From contig NZ_LT635783.1 of the NCBI RefSeq assembly GCF_900128455.1, forward strand, positions 3,276,546 through 3,340,545: a stretch of 64,000 nt of DNA. The letters run 5' to 3'. Below the pieces are notes generated by a model, which worked only from the letters and a program-made list of their open reading frames with translations, did no database searches and had not been told where the DNA came from. This DNA is from Bacteroides mediterraneensis (GTDB lineage: Bacteria > Bacteroidota > Bacteroidia > Bacteroidales > Bacteroidaceae). Numbering within the stretch: the first letter of the stretch is position 1; each line of letters opens with the position of its first letter. Shown one piece after another: positions 8,364 to 17,383 of this stretch. The position numbers were made by a program, and so were the translations under genes.

Positions 8364-8548
8364 ACACGTATTTCCACACAGCCAATGCTTACAAGAAAGC
8401 TAAAAATCATTACATTTGTCAAGCTTTTATAAAAGGCAGTATATATATGCTTGAATTTCCGTTTTTTTTCACGAAATAATTTTTTGAATAGAAGAATTAT
8501 GCTTTAATTTGTAACCATGAATAAATAAACCATAAAAAGAAGACACAC

Positions 8549-8725
8549 ATGAAAAGCTTATTACAGAATTTAGGAGTGATATTAGTCATCATTGGTGCTG
8601 TGATTCTCATTGCAAGCTATGCAGTGGGTAATGTGAACAACAACGCCGTATTAGGAGGTTCCTTGGCACTTGTGGTAATAGGACTAATTGCTTACATCAT
8701 CCTGAACAAAAGAATTACAGACTGA
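8549..8725 (+). CDS. Small two-pass membrane protein
   Basis: 58 residues (MKSLLQNLGVILVIIGAVIL, then about 38 more). Two hydrophobic helices (about 8-25 and 36-52) are separated by a polar GNVNNNAV turn. The ATG at 8549 is preceded by AAGAAGACACAC. A perfect-stem terminator starts 19 bases after the stop, which supports a real short gene. I do not recognise a function; similar short double-helix proteins are common in Bacteroidales. Confidence 0.7.
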   Translation: MKSLLQNLGVILVIIGAVILIASYAVGNVNNNAVLGGSLALVVIGLIAYIILNKRITD

Positions 8726-8744
8726 ATTTTCTCAGCCAAAAAAC

Positions 8745-8790
8745 AGCAATAAAAAAGCCTGAATTTTTCAATTCAGGCTTTTTTATTGCT
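8745..8790. terminator. Bidirectional terminator with perfect 21-bp arms
   Basis: Arms 8745-8765 and 8770-8790 are perfectly complementary around a TTTC loop. The GCCTGAATT core is flanked by six A on the left and six T on the right, so it can end transcription from the small membrane protein gene (+) and from rprY (-). Confidence 0.9.
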
Positions 8791-8807
8791 CACTCGGAAA
8801 CTGAGTC

Positions 8808-9506
8808 TTATTCACCTTCCGGAGTAATCAATTTATATCCCTTTCCATGGATATTGATGATTTCAATTGAATCATCTTCCTTCAAATGCTTACGCAACTT
8901 AGTGATATACACATCCATACTTCTTGCATTGAAATAGTTGTCATCAATCCAGATAGTCTTTAATGCAAAATCACGCTGCAAAATTTCATTGGCATGCGCA
9001 CAAAGCAAACCTAACAATTCAGATTCTTTCGTAGTCAATTTCGTCTGCTTGTCACCGATAGACAAAATCTGCTTCTGGGTATCAAACGTAAAGCGGCCAA
9101 TTTTATACACCGTACTTTCACGATTACGTTTGCCACGTACACGGCGCAGAATAGCCTCAATACGGAAAGTCAATTCTTCCATACTGAAGGGTTTCGTGAT
9201 ATAATCGTCCGCACCAATCTTAAAGCCTTCCAATATATCTTCCTTCAAAGTCTTTGCCGTCAAGAAAATAATAGGCACTTCCGCATTTGCCTGACGAATT
9301 TCCTGTGCCAAGGTAAAACCATCTTTTCTCGGCATCATCACATCGGTCACAACCAAATCATATTTACTCTTCAGGAAAGCCTTAAAACCAACTTCTCCAT
9401 CTGGGAAAAGATCGGCGTTATAACCTTTCGCCTGTAAATATTCTCTCAAAAGCATGCCAAGATTCTCGTCATCTTCGCATAACAAAATACGCAATTTGTC
9501 GTCCAT
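8808..9506 (-). CDS. rprY: Response regulator RprY
   Basis: 232 residues of the OmpR/PhoB class. The receiver domain has the acidic pair in LLCEDDENLG, phospho-acceptor D55 in LVVTDVMMPRKDG, the threonine in IIFLTAK, and the lysine in YITKPFSMEEL. The C-terminal winged helix covers about 135-228 (KLTTKESELLGLLCAHAN, then NYFNARSMDVYITKLRKHLK). The N-terminus and pairing with the kinase match RprY of Bacteroides. It lies three bases after rprX. Confidence 0.93.
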   Translation of the reverse strand: MDDKLRILLCEDDENLGMLLREYLQAKGYNADLFPDGEVGFKAFLKSKYDLVVTDVMMPRKDGFTLAQEIRQANAEVPIIFLTAKTLKEDILEGFKIGADDYITKPFSMEELTFRIEAILRRVRGKRNRESTVYKIGRFTFDTQKQILSIGDKQTKLTTKESELLGLLCAHANEILQRDFALKTIWIDDNYFNARSMDVYITKLRKHLKEDDSIEIINIHGKGYKLITPEGE

Positions 9507-9509
9507 ATC

Positions 9510-11060
9510 TTATTCTTCTTTAAATAGTGGTATCGTTATTATAAATTTCGTTCCTACGTTCAATTCACTCTCGGCACGGATAGCCCCCTTATGGTCTGTA
9601 ATTATTTTCTTCACATAAGCCAATCCGAGGCCAAAGCCTTTCACGTCATGCAAGTTCCCAGTATGTACCCGGTAGAACTTATCAAATATCTTTTTTAAAT
9701 TCTCCTTCTTAATACCAATTCCATTATCCTCTATGGATATGCACAGCTTACCGGTTTCGTTCCAAGTACGAATCTTCAAAGCAATATCCCGATCCGGACT
9801 CTTATATTTCACCGCATTATCCAGCAAATTGAATATCACATTCGTAAAGTGCATCTCATCCACAAAAATAACAGGATCCTGTGCATTCAATTCCGCATCC
9901 AGCGTACCGTTATTCTTTTCGACCTTCAAACGGAAGGTATTCACCACTCCGTTAATCAGTTCATGGGCATCGATTTCCTTCTTTTTCAGCGTCACACTCT
10001 GTCTTTCAAACATAGACATCTGCAACACCTTTTCCACCTGGAACCTCAAACGCTTCGTCTCATCGTTAATAACGCCGGAGATATGCTTGAACATGACAGG
10101 CGACTTACCTACCGCCGGGTCATTCAACATCTGTGCGGCCAGAGATATGGTAGAAATCGGAGTTTTAAACTCATGCGTCATATTATTGATGAAATCATTC
10201 TTTATCTCTGTCAGGCGTTTCTGACGGAAAATAATGTAAATCGTAAAAATAAAGGTAATCAGCAATACCACCGTAAAAATAATGGAAGGTATCATGAATT
10301 TCACCGAACTAAAAATATAGTTATCCAATGTGGGGAAAAAGATATTCACAAATCCCATTTTGGCCGGAGGATCTTTCTCAAAAATCAATCTGGAATAAAC
10401 CTTCTCGTCATCATGCACATAATCCGAACAACGGTACACCTCTTTTCCATCCCGGTCTGTCACTGAAAAGTGATAGGGTATATCTATCCCGTTATTGAAC
10501 AGTTCCGTTTTCAGGAAATGATCCAGCTGCTTAAAGTTGATTCTTTCCTTCAGCGGTTTGTCACTTGCCGTATAGAGGATGTTATAAACCACCTCGTCAA
10601 GCAACGCCCGTTGGTACACATAACGCTCCTTCAACACCTCCTGCAAGGCACGTGAGGTTTGTGGGATAGTCCTCCCCGTAGAAATCACGACTTTCGGCAC
10701 ATTGGAAGGCCGATTCATGATAGTCTTTAATTCAAACGTGGAGTAAGTAGAACCGTCGGGAGCCGTAATCGTGTATTGATGATGCTCTACCACATTCTCT
10801 CCCGCGTCATTTCCCTCCTGGTATCTTTTCGATAAAAGTGCCGCCCGTTCTTGCGCCGCGACATCTTTTTCAAGATATCTTTTCGTTTCTACCAGTTCCA
10901 GATTATGCACAGCCTTACCCAGACTGCGGTTCACATTCTCTTCAAACTGACTGCGCCGCATTTTGACCATCTCTTCAATGTAGCTCACCTGCAGATAAAG
11001 CAAGCTTAAAAAGGACAGTCCCATTACAACTCCTAATATCCAAATAGTAGACTTTTTCAT
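9510..11060 (-). CDS. rprX: Sensor histidine kinase RprX
   Basis: 516 residues. Membrane helices at about 5-25 and 255-278 enclose a periplasmic sensor of roughly 230 residues. The HisKA domain has NNMTHEFKTPISTISL with phospho-acceptor H296. The HATPase domain has N-box FNLLDNAVKY, G1 IEDNGIGI, F-box and VKGFGLGLAYVKKI. Forms the RprXY two-component system; the signal is not known from sequence. Its downstream partner rprY follows directly. Confidence 0.93.
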   Translation of the reverse strand: MKKSTIWILGVVMGLSFLSLLYLQVSYIEEMVKMRRSQFEENVNRSLGKAVHNLELVETKRYLEKDVAAQERAALLSKRYQEGNDAGENVVEHHQYTITAPDGSTYSTFELKTIMNRPSNVPKVVISTGRTIPQTSRALQEVLKERYVYQRALLDEVVYNILYTASDKPLKERINFKQLDHFLKTELFNNGIDIPYHFSVTDRDGKEVYRCSDYVHDDEKVYSRLIFEKDPPAKMGFVNIFFPTLDNYIFSSVKFMIPSIIFTVVLLITFIFTIYIIFRQKRLTEIKNDFINNMTHEFKTPISTISLAAQMLNDPAVGKSPVMFKHISGVINDETKRLRFQVEKVLQMSMFERQSVTLKKKEIDAHELINGVVNTFRLKVEKNNGTLDAELNAQDPVIFVDEMHFTNVIFNLLDNAVKYKSPDRDIALKIRTWNETGKLCISIEDNGIGIKKENLKKIFDKFYRVHTGNLHDVKGFGLGLAYVKKIITDHKGAIRAESELNVGTKFIITIPLFKEE

Positions 11061-11065
11061 ACGGG

Positions 11066-11073
11066 CAAATTTA
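11066..11073 (-). promoter_or_regulatory. -7-like box just before rprX
   Basis: The minus strand reads TAAATTTG, five bases before the ATG at 11060. If used, the transcript would be leaderless; it may instead be chance in A/T-rich DNA. Confidence 0.3.
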
Positions 11074-11265
11074 ACAACCTCACAAATACCACACTAGCTA
11101 CTTAACAAGCTTTAAACCGGCGTTTGTCGTATATTAACCAAAATCCGAATTTTACCTGATAAAACATTCATCATCGTCACTTTTTCACCCACACACATCG
11201 CAAAAATAATAAAATATTAGATTAATAACAAATAAACAAGCCGATTTGTTTAAGCAAAGTTAAAC

Positions 11266-11302
11266 AAAAAAGGCCGCGTTTTTTAAGAAACGCAGCCTTT
11301 TT
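11266..11302 (-). terminator. Terminator of the EF-G paralogue gene
   Basis: An imperfect stem of AAAAAGGCcGCGTTT with AAACGCaGCCTTTTT (one C-A mismatch), A-rich on the left and T-rich on the right. It lies 25 bases past the stop at 11327. Confidence 0.75.
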
Positions 11303-11326
11303 ATCTATAAAAATCACAACTAGCAC

Positions 11327-13486
11327 TTATGCTTCGTCCTTTTCTTGCTCTTCAAATTCTTTCATCAACTTGGTCTGTACATCCGTCGGAACCAGTTCAT
11401 AGCTGGCAAACTTCATGATAAACGAAGCGCGCCCTCCAGTCAATGAGCTCAAAGCAGTAGAATAGTTCGACATTTCCTTCAGAGGAACCTTGGCACTCAG
11501 CTTCTCGTAACCTTTTTCACTGGTCATGCCCATAATCATACCGCGACGTCCCTGCATATCGCTCATCACGTCACCCAATTTATCGCTTGGCACGAACACT
11601 TCTACATCATAAATCGGTTCCAGAATCTTCGGACCGGCATTCTTGAAGGCTTCACTGAATGCATGACGTCCAGCCAACATAAAGGAAATTTCATTGGAAT
11701 CTACCGGATGCATCTTTCCATCATACACAATGACACGTACGTCACGTGCATAAGAACCTGTCAACGGACCTTGCTCCATACGGCTCATGATACCTTTCAA
11801 AATAGCCGGCATGAAACGTGCATCGATGGCTCCACCTACCACACTGTTCACGAATACCAGTTTTCCACCCCATTCCAGGTCGATAACTTCCGTACCTTTC
11901 ACGTTCATCTTATATTCCTGTCCGTTGAACTTGTAGGTCTCCGGAGCTGGCATACCTTCATAATATGGCTCTACAATCAAGTGTACTTCACCAAACTGAC
12001 CGGCGCCTCCCGACTGCTTTTTATGACGATAGTCGGCACGTGCAGCCTTTGTGATGGTTTCACGATAAGGAATCTTCGGTTCATAGAACTGAATCGGCAA
12101 TTTCTCATTGTTTTCCAGACGCCATTTCAACGTACGCAAATGGAACTCACCTTGTCCGTGTACCAGAATCTGACGCAGTTCTTTGGATTGCTCTACGACC
12201 CATGTCGGATCTTCCTCACGCATACGATTCAATACCGCCATCATCTTTTCTGTATCCGCTTCATTGACCGGTTTGATGGCTCTTGTATATTTCGGATTCG
12301 GATACTTGATAAAGTTGAAACGGTTTTCACAATCCTTGCCGTTCAACGTATTTCCAGTCTTTACGTCTTTCAGTTTCACCGTACAACCGATATCTCCCGC
12401 ACGAAGTTCATCCACTTTTTCACGAGTGGCACCTGCACACACATAAAGCTGTGCCATACGTTCCTTCGAGCCACGATCGGCATTGCTCAAGTCGTCTCCT
12501 TCGTGAACCACTCCACTCATCACCTTGAAATACTGTACATCACCGATATGAGGTTCTACAGCCGTTTTAAAGAAATAAAGTGAAGTCGGACCATTCGGAT
12601 CAGGAGGAACAGGTACACCGCGTGTGTTATGCACCACCGGCATTTCATCTACAAACGGAACCACGTTGCCCAGGAATTCCATCAAACGGCGAACACCCAT
12701 GTCTTTTCCGGCACACACACAGAATACAGGGAACATCCCTCTGGCTGCCAATCCCTTTCGGATACCTTCACGCATTTCGTCTTCCGTCAGTGATTCAGCC
12801 TCAAAGAATTTCTCCATCAGACTTTCATCATGTTCCGCAGCGGCTTCCACCAAAGTCTTATGCCATTCCTGCGCTTTTTCCATCTCTTCCGCCGGAATAT
12901 CTTCGATGGTAGGTGCTCCACCGTCAGGTCCCCAAGAATATTTCTTCATTAAAAGTACATCAATCAACGAATTGAAGTCGGGTCCTGTAGCCAACGGATA
13001 CTGAACCGGAACAACCTTAGAGCCATAATTCTCTTTCAACTGTTCAAGCACATGGTCGAAATCACATTTTTCACTATCCAGCTGGTTCACCAGGAAAATC
13101 ACCGGTTTACCCAGTTTTTCAGTATAACGGAAGTGATTCTGCGTACCCACTTCCGGACCATATTGCCCGTTCAGCAACAAGATGGCAGTATCAGTCACAT
13201 TCAACGCGGTAATGGCAGCCCCTACGAAGTCATCACTTCCCGGGCAGTCTATGATATTGAGTTTCTTCCCGTTCCATTCCACATGATATACAGTAGAAAA
13301 TACTGAATACCCATATTCCTGCTCCACCGGGAAATAATCACTCACCGTATTCTTGGCAGTAATTCTTCCGCGACGTTTTATAATACCACTCTCATAGAGC
13401 AAGGCTTCTGTGAGAGTGGTTTTACCTGAGCCGTCATTACCGAGAAGGGCAATGTTCTTGATTTCGTTTGTCTGATATACTTTCAT
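11327..13486 (-). CDS. fusA2: EF-G paralogue (EF-G2 type) with altered GTPase site
   Basis: 719 residues with all five EF-G domains. The G domain starts IKNIALLGNDGSGKTT (P-loop 16-24). Two catalytic features differ from a working EF-G. The switch II motif is DCPGSDDF (80-87) instead of DTPGHVDF, so serine 84 stands where the activating histidine should be. The base-recognition motif is NQLD (134-137) instead of NKxD. Domain IV keeps YRHKKQSGGAGQFGEV. Bacteroides thetaiotaomicron is known to have an EF-G2 that lacks GTPase activity and supports translation during carbon starvation under the regulator Cur. The altered residues fit that class; identity with it is inference. It stands alone, not in an str operon. 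Confidence 0.88.
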   Translation of the reverse strand: MKVYQTNEIKNIALLGNDGSGKTTLTEALLYESGIIKRRGRITAKNTVSDYFPVEQEYGYSVFSTVYHVEWNGKKLNIIDCPGSDDFVGAAITALNVTDTAILLLNGQYGPEVGTQNHFRYTEKLGKPVIFLVNQLDSEKCDFDHVLEQLKENYGSKVVPVQYPLATGPDFNSLIDVLLMKKYSWGPDGGAPTIEDIPAEEMEKAQEWHKTLVEAAAEHDESLMEKFFEAESLTEDEMREGIRKGLAARGMFPVFCVCAGKDMGVRRLMEFLGNVVPFVDEMPVVHNTRGVPVPPDPNGPTSLYFFKTAVEPHIGDVQYFKVMSGVVHEGDDLSNADRGSKERMAQLYVCAGATREKVDELRAGDIGCTVKLKDVKTGNTLNGKDCENRFNFIKYPNPKYTRAIKPVNEADTEKMMAVLNRMREEDPTWVVEQSKELRQILVHGQGEFHLRTLKWRLENNEKLPIQFYEPKIPYRETITKAARADYRHKKQSGGAGQFGEVHLIVEPYYEGMPAPETYKFNGQEYKMNVKGTEVIDLEWGGKLVFVNSVVGGAIDARFMPAILKGIMSRMEQGPLTGSYARDVRVIVYDGKMHPVDSNEISFMLAGRHAFSEAFKNAGPKILEPIYDVEVFVPSDKLGDVMSDMQGRRGMIMGMTSEKGYEKLSAKVPLKEMSNYSTALSSLTGGRASFIMKFASYELVPTDVQTKLMKEFEEQEKDEA

Positions 13487-13517
13487 GGTATTTCAAGATT
13501 TAGTTTAGTAACGAAAG

Positions 13518-13625
13518 GATATGCTTTTCATATCTCTTATTTTTTAACGAAGCGCAAATTAGAGATTATAATTCAGAAAAACAATAAAAAGTTTCGTGTT
13601 ACTAAACTATGTTTTCAGACATAGT
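13518..13625. promoter_or_regulatory. Two inverted repeats between the EF-G paralogue and hemW
   Basis: In the 217-bp divergent gap, GATATG-N5-CATATC (13518-13534) lies in the probable leader of the EF-G paralogue. ACTATGT-N6-ACATAGT (13606-13625) lies further up, between the two genes. The second has the symmetry of a dimer operator. No match to a site known to me. Confidence 0.35.
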
Positions 13626-13703
13626 AATCCGAAATTTCTTCCGTCCTCCCCAAATTATCCGTATATTTACACCCGCAAAACCAATTCTTACAGTTAATTG
13701 TTT

Positions 13704-14837
13704 ATGGCTGGAATCTATCTTCATATCCCCTTCTGCAAACGACGTTGCATTTACTGTGACTTCTTTTCCACTACTGAAAATGAAAAGAAAGAGGCCTATA
13801 TTCAAGCCCTCGTCAAAGAACTGGAACTCCGGAAAGACTACCTAAGTGGAGAAGCCATAGATACCATTTACTTTGGAGGGGGTACCCCTTCCCAACTGGA
13901 AGAAAAAGATTTTGCCCAGCTGTTCGACCATATATATAAGGTATATACTGTAAACCCTGAAGCTGAAATCACACTCGAAGCCAATCCAGACGATTTGACA
14001 CCAGCATACGTGAAGATGCTCCGCAAACTTCCTTTCAACCGACTGAGCATGGGCATACAGACTTTCAAGGAAGACACCCTCCGCCTGTTGCATCGCCGGC
14101 ATACAGCCGCCCAGGCTCAACAAGCATACCAGTGCTGTCGAGAAGCCGGATTTCAGAACATCAGCATCGACTTGATGTACGGACTACCCGGTGAAACACT
14201 GGAAGACTGGCAGAAAGACCTGCAAACAGCCATCGATATGCACCCGGAGCATATTTCTGCCTATCACCTGATTTATGAAGAAGGTACCCCCCTGTGGAAA
14301 CTGAAAGAAGCGCACAAAGTGGAAGAAACCGACGAGGACTTGAGCGTATCCTTGTTCAAGGAACTGATTCATACCTTAAAAGCCCATGGATACGAACATT
14401 ATGAGATATCCAACTTCTGCCAACCTGGGTATTATTCACGCCACAATTCAAGTTACTGGACGGGCAAAAAATACTTAGGATGCGGGCCTTCCGCCCATTC
14501 ATACAACGGCATCTCCCGCCAATGGAATGTGGCCTCCCTTTCCCAATATATACAAGGTATCCAACAGGGAACACCCTGCCAGGAGAAAGAAGAGCTTGAT
14601 CTCTATACCCGCTACAACGACTTTGTCATCACCCGCCTGCGTACAGCTTATGGAATCCCTACCGAGCTATTGAAAAATGTATTTGGTGAAACTTTATACA
14701 ACTACTGTATGCGTATGGCCTCGTCTTATCTGAAACAAGGCCTGCTGACTTGGGACCATCATATCCTGAAACTGACCGAAAAGGGGATATTTATCTCCGA
14801 TGGAATTATGAGCGACCTGCTTTGGGTGGAAGATTAG
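13704..14837 (+). CDS. hemW: HemW, radical SAM heme chaperone family
   Basis: 377 residues from the ATG at 13704; a TTG two codons earlier is less likely because the family starts MAGIYLHIPFC. The cluster motif is CKRRCIYCDF (CxxxCxxC near residue 12), then YFGGGTPSQL. Next come ITLEANPDDLT, NRLSMGIQTF, SIDLMYGLPGET, and the late YWTGKKYLGCGPSAHSY. HemW-type proteins bind heme; older annotation calls them oxygen-independent coproporphyrinogen oxidase, but the extra cysteine of HemN (CxxxCxxCxC) is missing here. Confidence 0.9.
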   Translation: MAGIYLHIPFCKRRCIYCDFFSTTENEKKEAYIQALVKELELRKDYLSGEAIDTIYFGGGTPSQLEEKDFAQLFDHIYKVYTVNPEAEITLEANPDDLTPAYVKMLRKLPFNRLSMGIQTFKEDTLRLLHRRHTAAQAQQAYQCCREAGFQNISIDLMYGLPGETLEDWQKDLQTAIDMHPEHISAYHLIYEEGTPLWKLKEAHKVEETDEDLSVSLFKELIHTLKAHGYEHYEISNFCQPGYYSRHNSSYWTGKKYLGCGPSAHSYNGISRQWNVASLSQYIQGIQQGTPCQEKEELDLYTRYNDFVITRLRTAYGIPTELLKNVFGETLYNYCMRMASSYLKQGLLTWDHHILKLTEKGIFISDGIMSDLLWVED

Positions 14838-14912
14838 ATTTTTTAACACTCTTTCTGTAGGGGATTTACCACACTTCTGCGTTTTCATAACAAACCCCTA
14901 AAAACAAATGTC

Positions 14913-15071
14913 ATGGAAACTCAAAAAGTAATTCTGCCTTTCTTTTACGCGTTGTTCCTTCCGGACTTTCCTCAGGAAAACAAATCTGATTCCCATCCGA
15001 TGGAAAACAATGAAAAGTCACACTCCCAACCCACCCATTCTACACCTCAAATCACGTTGGAAAAGAAATAA
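14913..15071 (+). CDS. Possible short protein, unknown
   Basis: A 52-codon frame from ATG at 14913 (METQKVILPFFYALFLPDFP start). A short hydrophobic stretch is followed by a hydrophilic tail rich in His, Ser, Asn and Pro. It follows hemW by 75 bases and ends before the glmM terminator. No homologue recognised; the frame could be chance. Confidence 0.35.
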   Translation: METQKVILPFFYALFLPDFPQENKSDSHPMENNEKSHSQPTHSTPQITLEKK

Positions 15072-15108
15072 ATCACACAAAACAACTTCTTATTCATTCA
15101 AACTTACA

Positions 15109-15159
15109 AAAAAATCCCGGAAGAAGACGGAAGTACCACTTCCACCTCGTTCCGGGATT
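15109..15159 (-). terminator. Terminator of the lipoprotein-glmM operon
   Basis: AATCCCGGAA (15113-15122) pairs with TTCCGGGATT (15150-15159), with a smaller nested GGAAGT/ACTTCC stem. On the minus strand the stem is followed by a T run (complement of 15114-15107). Confidence 0.75.
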
Positions 15160-15192
15160 CCTCTTATTGCTTAATAAACGTATAAAGCCCCC

Positions 15193-16581
15193 TTATTTGG
15201 CCAGACTGTACACGATATCCATAATCTGCTTGCCCAATTCCTCTGCCGCTTCCATGGTAGAAGCTTCCGAATACACACGGATAATCGGTTCCGTATTACT
15301 CTTGCGGAGGTGCACCCACTTGTCCGGGAAATCAATCTTCACTCCGTCAATATCATTGATTTCTTCGTTCTTGTACAATTCCTTCACCTTCGCCAGAATT
15401 GCATCGACATCCGTTTCCGGAGTCAAATCAATGCGGTTCTTGGCAATGAAATAGTTCGGATAAGTAGCACGCAGTTCGCTCACCTTCTTTCCTTCATGTG
15501 CCAGATGGCTCAGGAACAGAGCGATACCGACCAAGGCATCCCGTCCGTAATGAGATTCCGGATAAATGACTCCACCGTTTCCTTCTCCACCAATCACGGC
15601 ATGAGTCGCTTTCATCTTGGCAACCACATTGACTTCGCCTACCGCAGAAGCATTGTATTCCATGCCATACTTACGAGTCACATCACGCAACGCACGGGTA
15701 GAACTCAAGTTGGATACCGTATTACCCGGAGTGTGTTTCAACACATAGTCCGCTACAGTGACCAACGTATATTCTTCTCCGTACATCGCCCCATTCTCAC
15801 AGATAATGGCCAAGCGGTCTACATCCGGGTCTACTACGAAAGCCACGTCACAAGTACCCTTTTTCATCAATCCCATGATGTCGCCCAAGTTCTTTTCCAA
15901 CGGTTCGGGATTGTGCTGGAAATCACCCGTCGGTTCACAATACAGTTTTTCCACATGCTGCACACCCAATTGTTCCAGCAATTGGGGAAGTACGATACCT
16001 CCTACTGAGTTCACGCAGTCGATAGCTACACGGAAATTAGCCTTACGGATAGCTTCCACGTCCACCAGCTTCAACGCAAGCACACTGTCGATATGCTTCT
16101 GGTTGTATGTATTGTCCTCACGATATTTACCGATATGGTCTACATCTGCAAATTCAAATTCTTCGGCAGCAGCAATGCGCAACACTTCGTTTCCTTCGGC
16201 TGCATTCAGAAATTCGCCATGTTCATTCAACAGCTTCAGGGCATTCCATTGTCTTGGATTATGACTTGCAGTCAGAATAATTCCACCGCAAGCTCCTTCC
16301 ATTGTCACCGCCAGTTCTGTGGTAGGAGTAGAAGCCAGTCCGATGTTCACCACATCGAAACCCATTCCCATCAATGTACCACAAACCACATTTTTCACCA
16401 TCTCACCTGAGATACGTGCGTCACGTCCTACTACAATCTTATTGGTTTTGAGGGTAGTCGTCTTCCGAATCAGGGTCGCATAGGCAGAAGTGAATTTCAC
16501 GATGTCCAAAGGATTCAATCCTTCACCGGCATGGCCGCCTATCGTACCACGAATACCGGAAATAGATTTAATAAGTGTCAT
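15193..16581 (-). CDS. glmM: Phosphoglucosamine mutase (alpha-D-phosphohexomutase family)
   Basis: 462 residues. The catalytic phosphoserine motif is TASHNPRQWNAL near residue 105. Metal loop DPDVDRLAI is at about 245. The sugar-binding loop GGEGNGGVIYPE and the phosphate-binding RKSNTEPIIRVYSEA complete the four-domain pattern. It converts glucosamine-6-phosphate to glucosamine-1-phosphate for UDP-GlcNAc. Phosphomannomutase activity cannot be ruled out because the family is closely related. It lies 24 bases after the lipoprotein gene. Confidence 0.85.
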   Translation of the reverse strand: MTLIKSISGIRGTIGGHAGEGLNPLDIVKFTSAYATLIRKTTTLKTNKIVVGRDARISGEMVKNVVCGTLMGMGFDVVNIGLASTPTTELAVTMEGACGGIILTASHNPRQWNALKLLNEHGEFLNAAEGNEVLRIAAAEEFEFADVDHIGKYREDNTYNQKHIDSVLALKLVDVEAIRKANFRVAIDCVNSVGGIVLPQLLEQLGVQHVEKLYCEPTGDFQHNPEPLEKNLGDIMGLMKKGTCDVAFVVDPDVDRLAIICENGAMYGEEYTLVTVADYVLKHTPGNTVSNLSSTRALRDVTRKYGMEYNASAVGEVNVVAKMKATHAVIGGEGNGGVIYPESHYGRDALVGIALFLSHLAHEGKKVSELRATYPNYFIAKNRIDLTPETDVDAILAKVKELYKNEEINDIDGVKIDFPDKWVHLRKSNTEPIIRVYSEASTMEAAEELGKQIMDIVYSLAK

Positions 16582-16605
16582 AAATAAAGGTTTTAGTTAT
16601 TTAGG

Positions 16606-17274
16606 TTATCTTGTCATGTTATAGGTCAGTTCATAAAAGCAAGGGTATACTGACTGGGTAGCAGAAGAAGTTCCCTCACTGTGCGGCACAATCAGTTTCA
16701 CACGTGCAATCTTCTCTGAGTCATTTGTCCGTCCCGGCTTCAAATAACGCAAAGGAATCAGCCACCCTGAAGGTACAGCTACCGTGCCATACGTCCCATA
16801 CATACTATAGTCATCACTGCGAGTAAATGAAGCGGAATAAGATTCGCCACTAATGGTCAATTTAAAATCCTCTCCATTAATCGTATAAGAAGGATTGGCC
16901 ACGTGCATGTTAGCCAGCAGGGTGTCTCCGGCCGTCATACCCAAATCGCTTCTTGTCTGTAGAGCCACTTCCACAAAACGGGCCACCATGTCATAGGTTC
17001 CGTCGCCCAGCACTTCCTTACCCGGTCCACGGTTATCCACGTGCATGTAAACCCCGCTTTCATCCAGCAGCACATATTCATTCTCTTTGGTAGTAGAGTC
17101 CTGCGCTGCAAAATCCGCTTCCGAAATCACCTTGATGTCGTTCTCCAAAATATACTTATTGATGGCATCGGCCTCTTCTTCCTTCATTTCAGCGTACGTC
17201 TTTCCATTGTTACAGCTTTGCAAGGCAAACATCATCAGGCCCACTACAGCCAAGAGCAAATTGTTCTTTTTCAT
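16606..17274 (-). CDS. DUF4827-type lipoprotein
   Basis: 222 residues from the ATG at 17274; a start at 17325 would put 17 residues before the signal peptide and lies upstream of the -7 box. The signal is MKKNNLLLAVVGLMMFALQSC with the lipid cysteine at 21. Mature protein: an acidic helical start (YAEMKEEEADAINKYI), then beta-rich sequence with AVPSGWLIPLRYLKPG. This resembles DUF4827 lipoproteins found next to glmM in Bacteroides, some of which look like FKBP-fold proteins. Function unknown. Likely cotranscribed with glmM. Confidence 0.7.
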   Translation of the reverse strand: MKKNNLLLAVVGLMMFALQSCNNGKTYAEMKEEEADAINKYILENDIKVISEADFAAQDSTTKENEYVLLDESGVYMHVDNRGPGKEVLGDGTYDMVARFVEVALQTRSDLGMTAGDTLLANMHVANPSYTINGEDFKLTISGESYSASFTRSDDYSMYGTYGTVAVPSGWLIPLRYLKPGRTNDSEKIARVKLIVPHSEGTSSATQSVYPCFYELTYNMTR

Positions 17275-17302
17275 ATTACCTGTATATATCTTTTTACAAA
17301 GG

Positions 17303-17310
17303 CAAATGTA
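17303..17310 (-). promoter_or_regulatory. -7 box for the lipoprotein-glmM operon
   Basis: The minus strand reads TACATTTG, 28 bases before the ATG at 17274, which supports the shorter start. Confidence 0.5.
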
Positions 17311-17383
17311 GTAAAATGTCCCCAAACATTCCCTCTAATTTACCCAATTATGTCTAATATTGTTCAAGAATAAAATTTTCACA

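Noticed and set aside
11663-12583. Open frame of 306 codons on the plus strand.
   Set aside because: Antisense to the EF-G paralogue, no motif, composition typical of a shadow frame.
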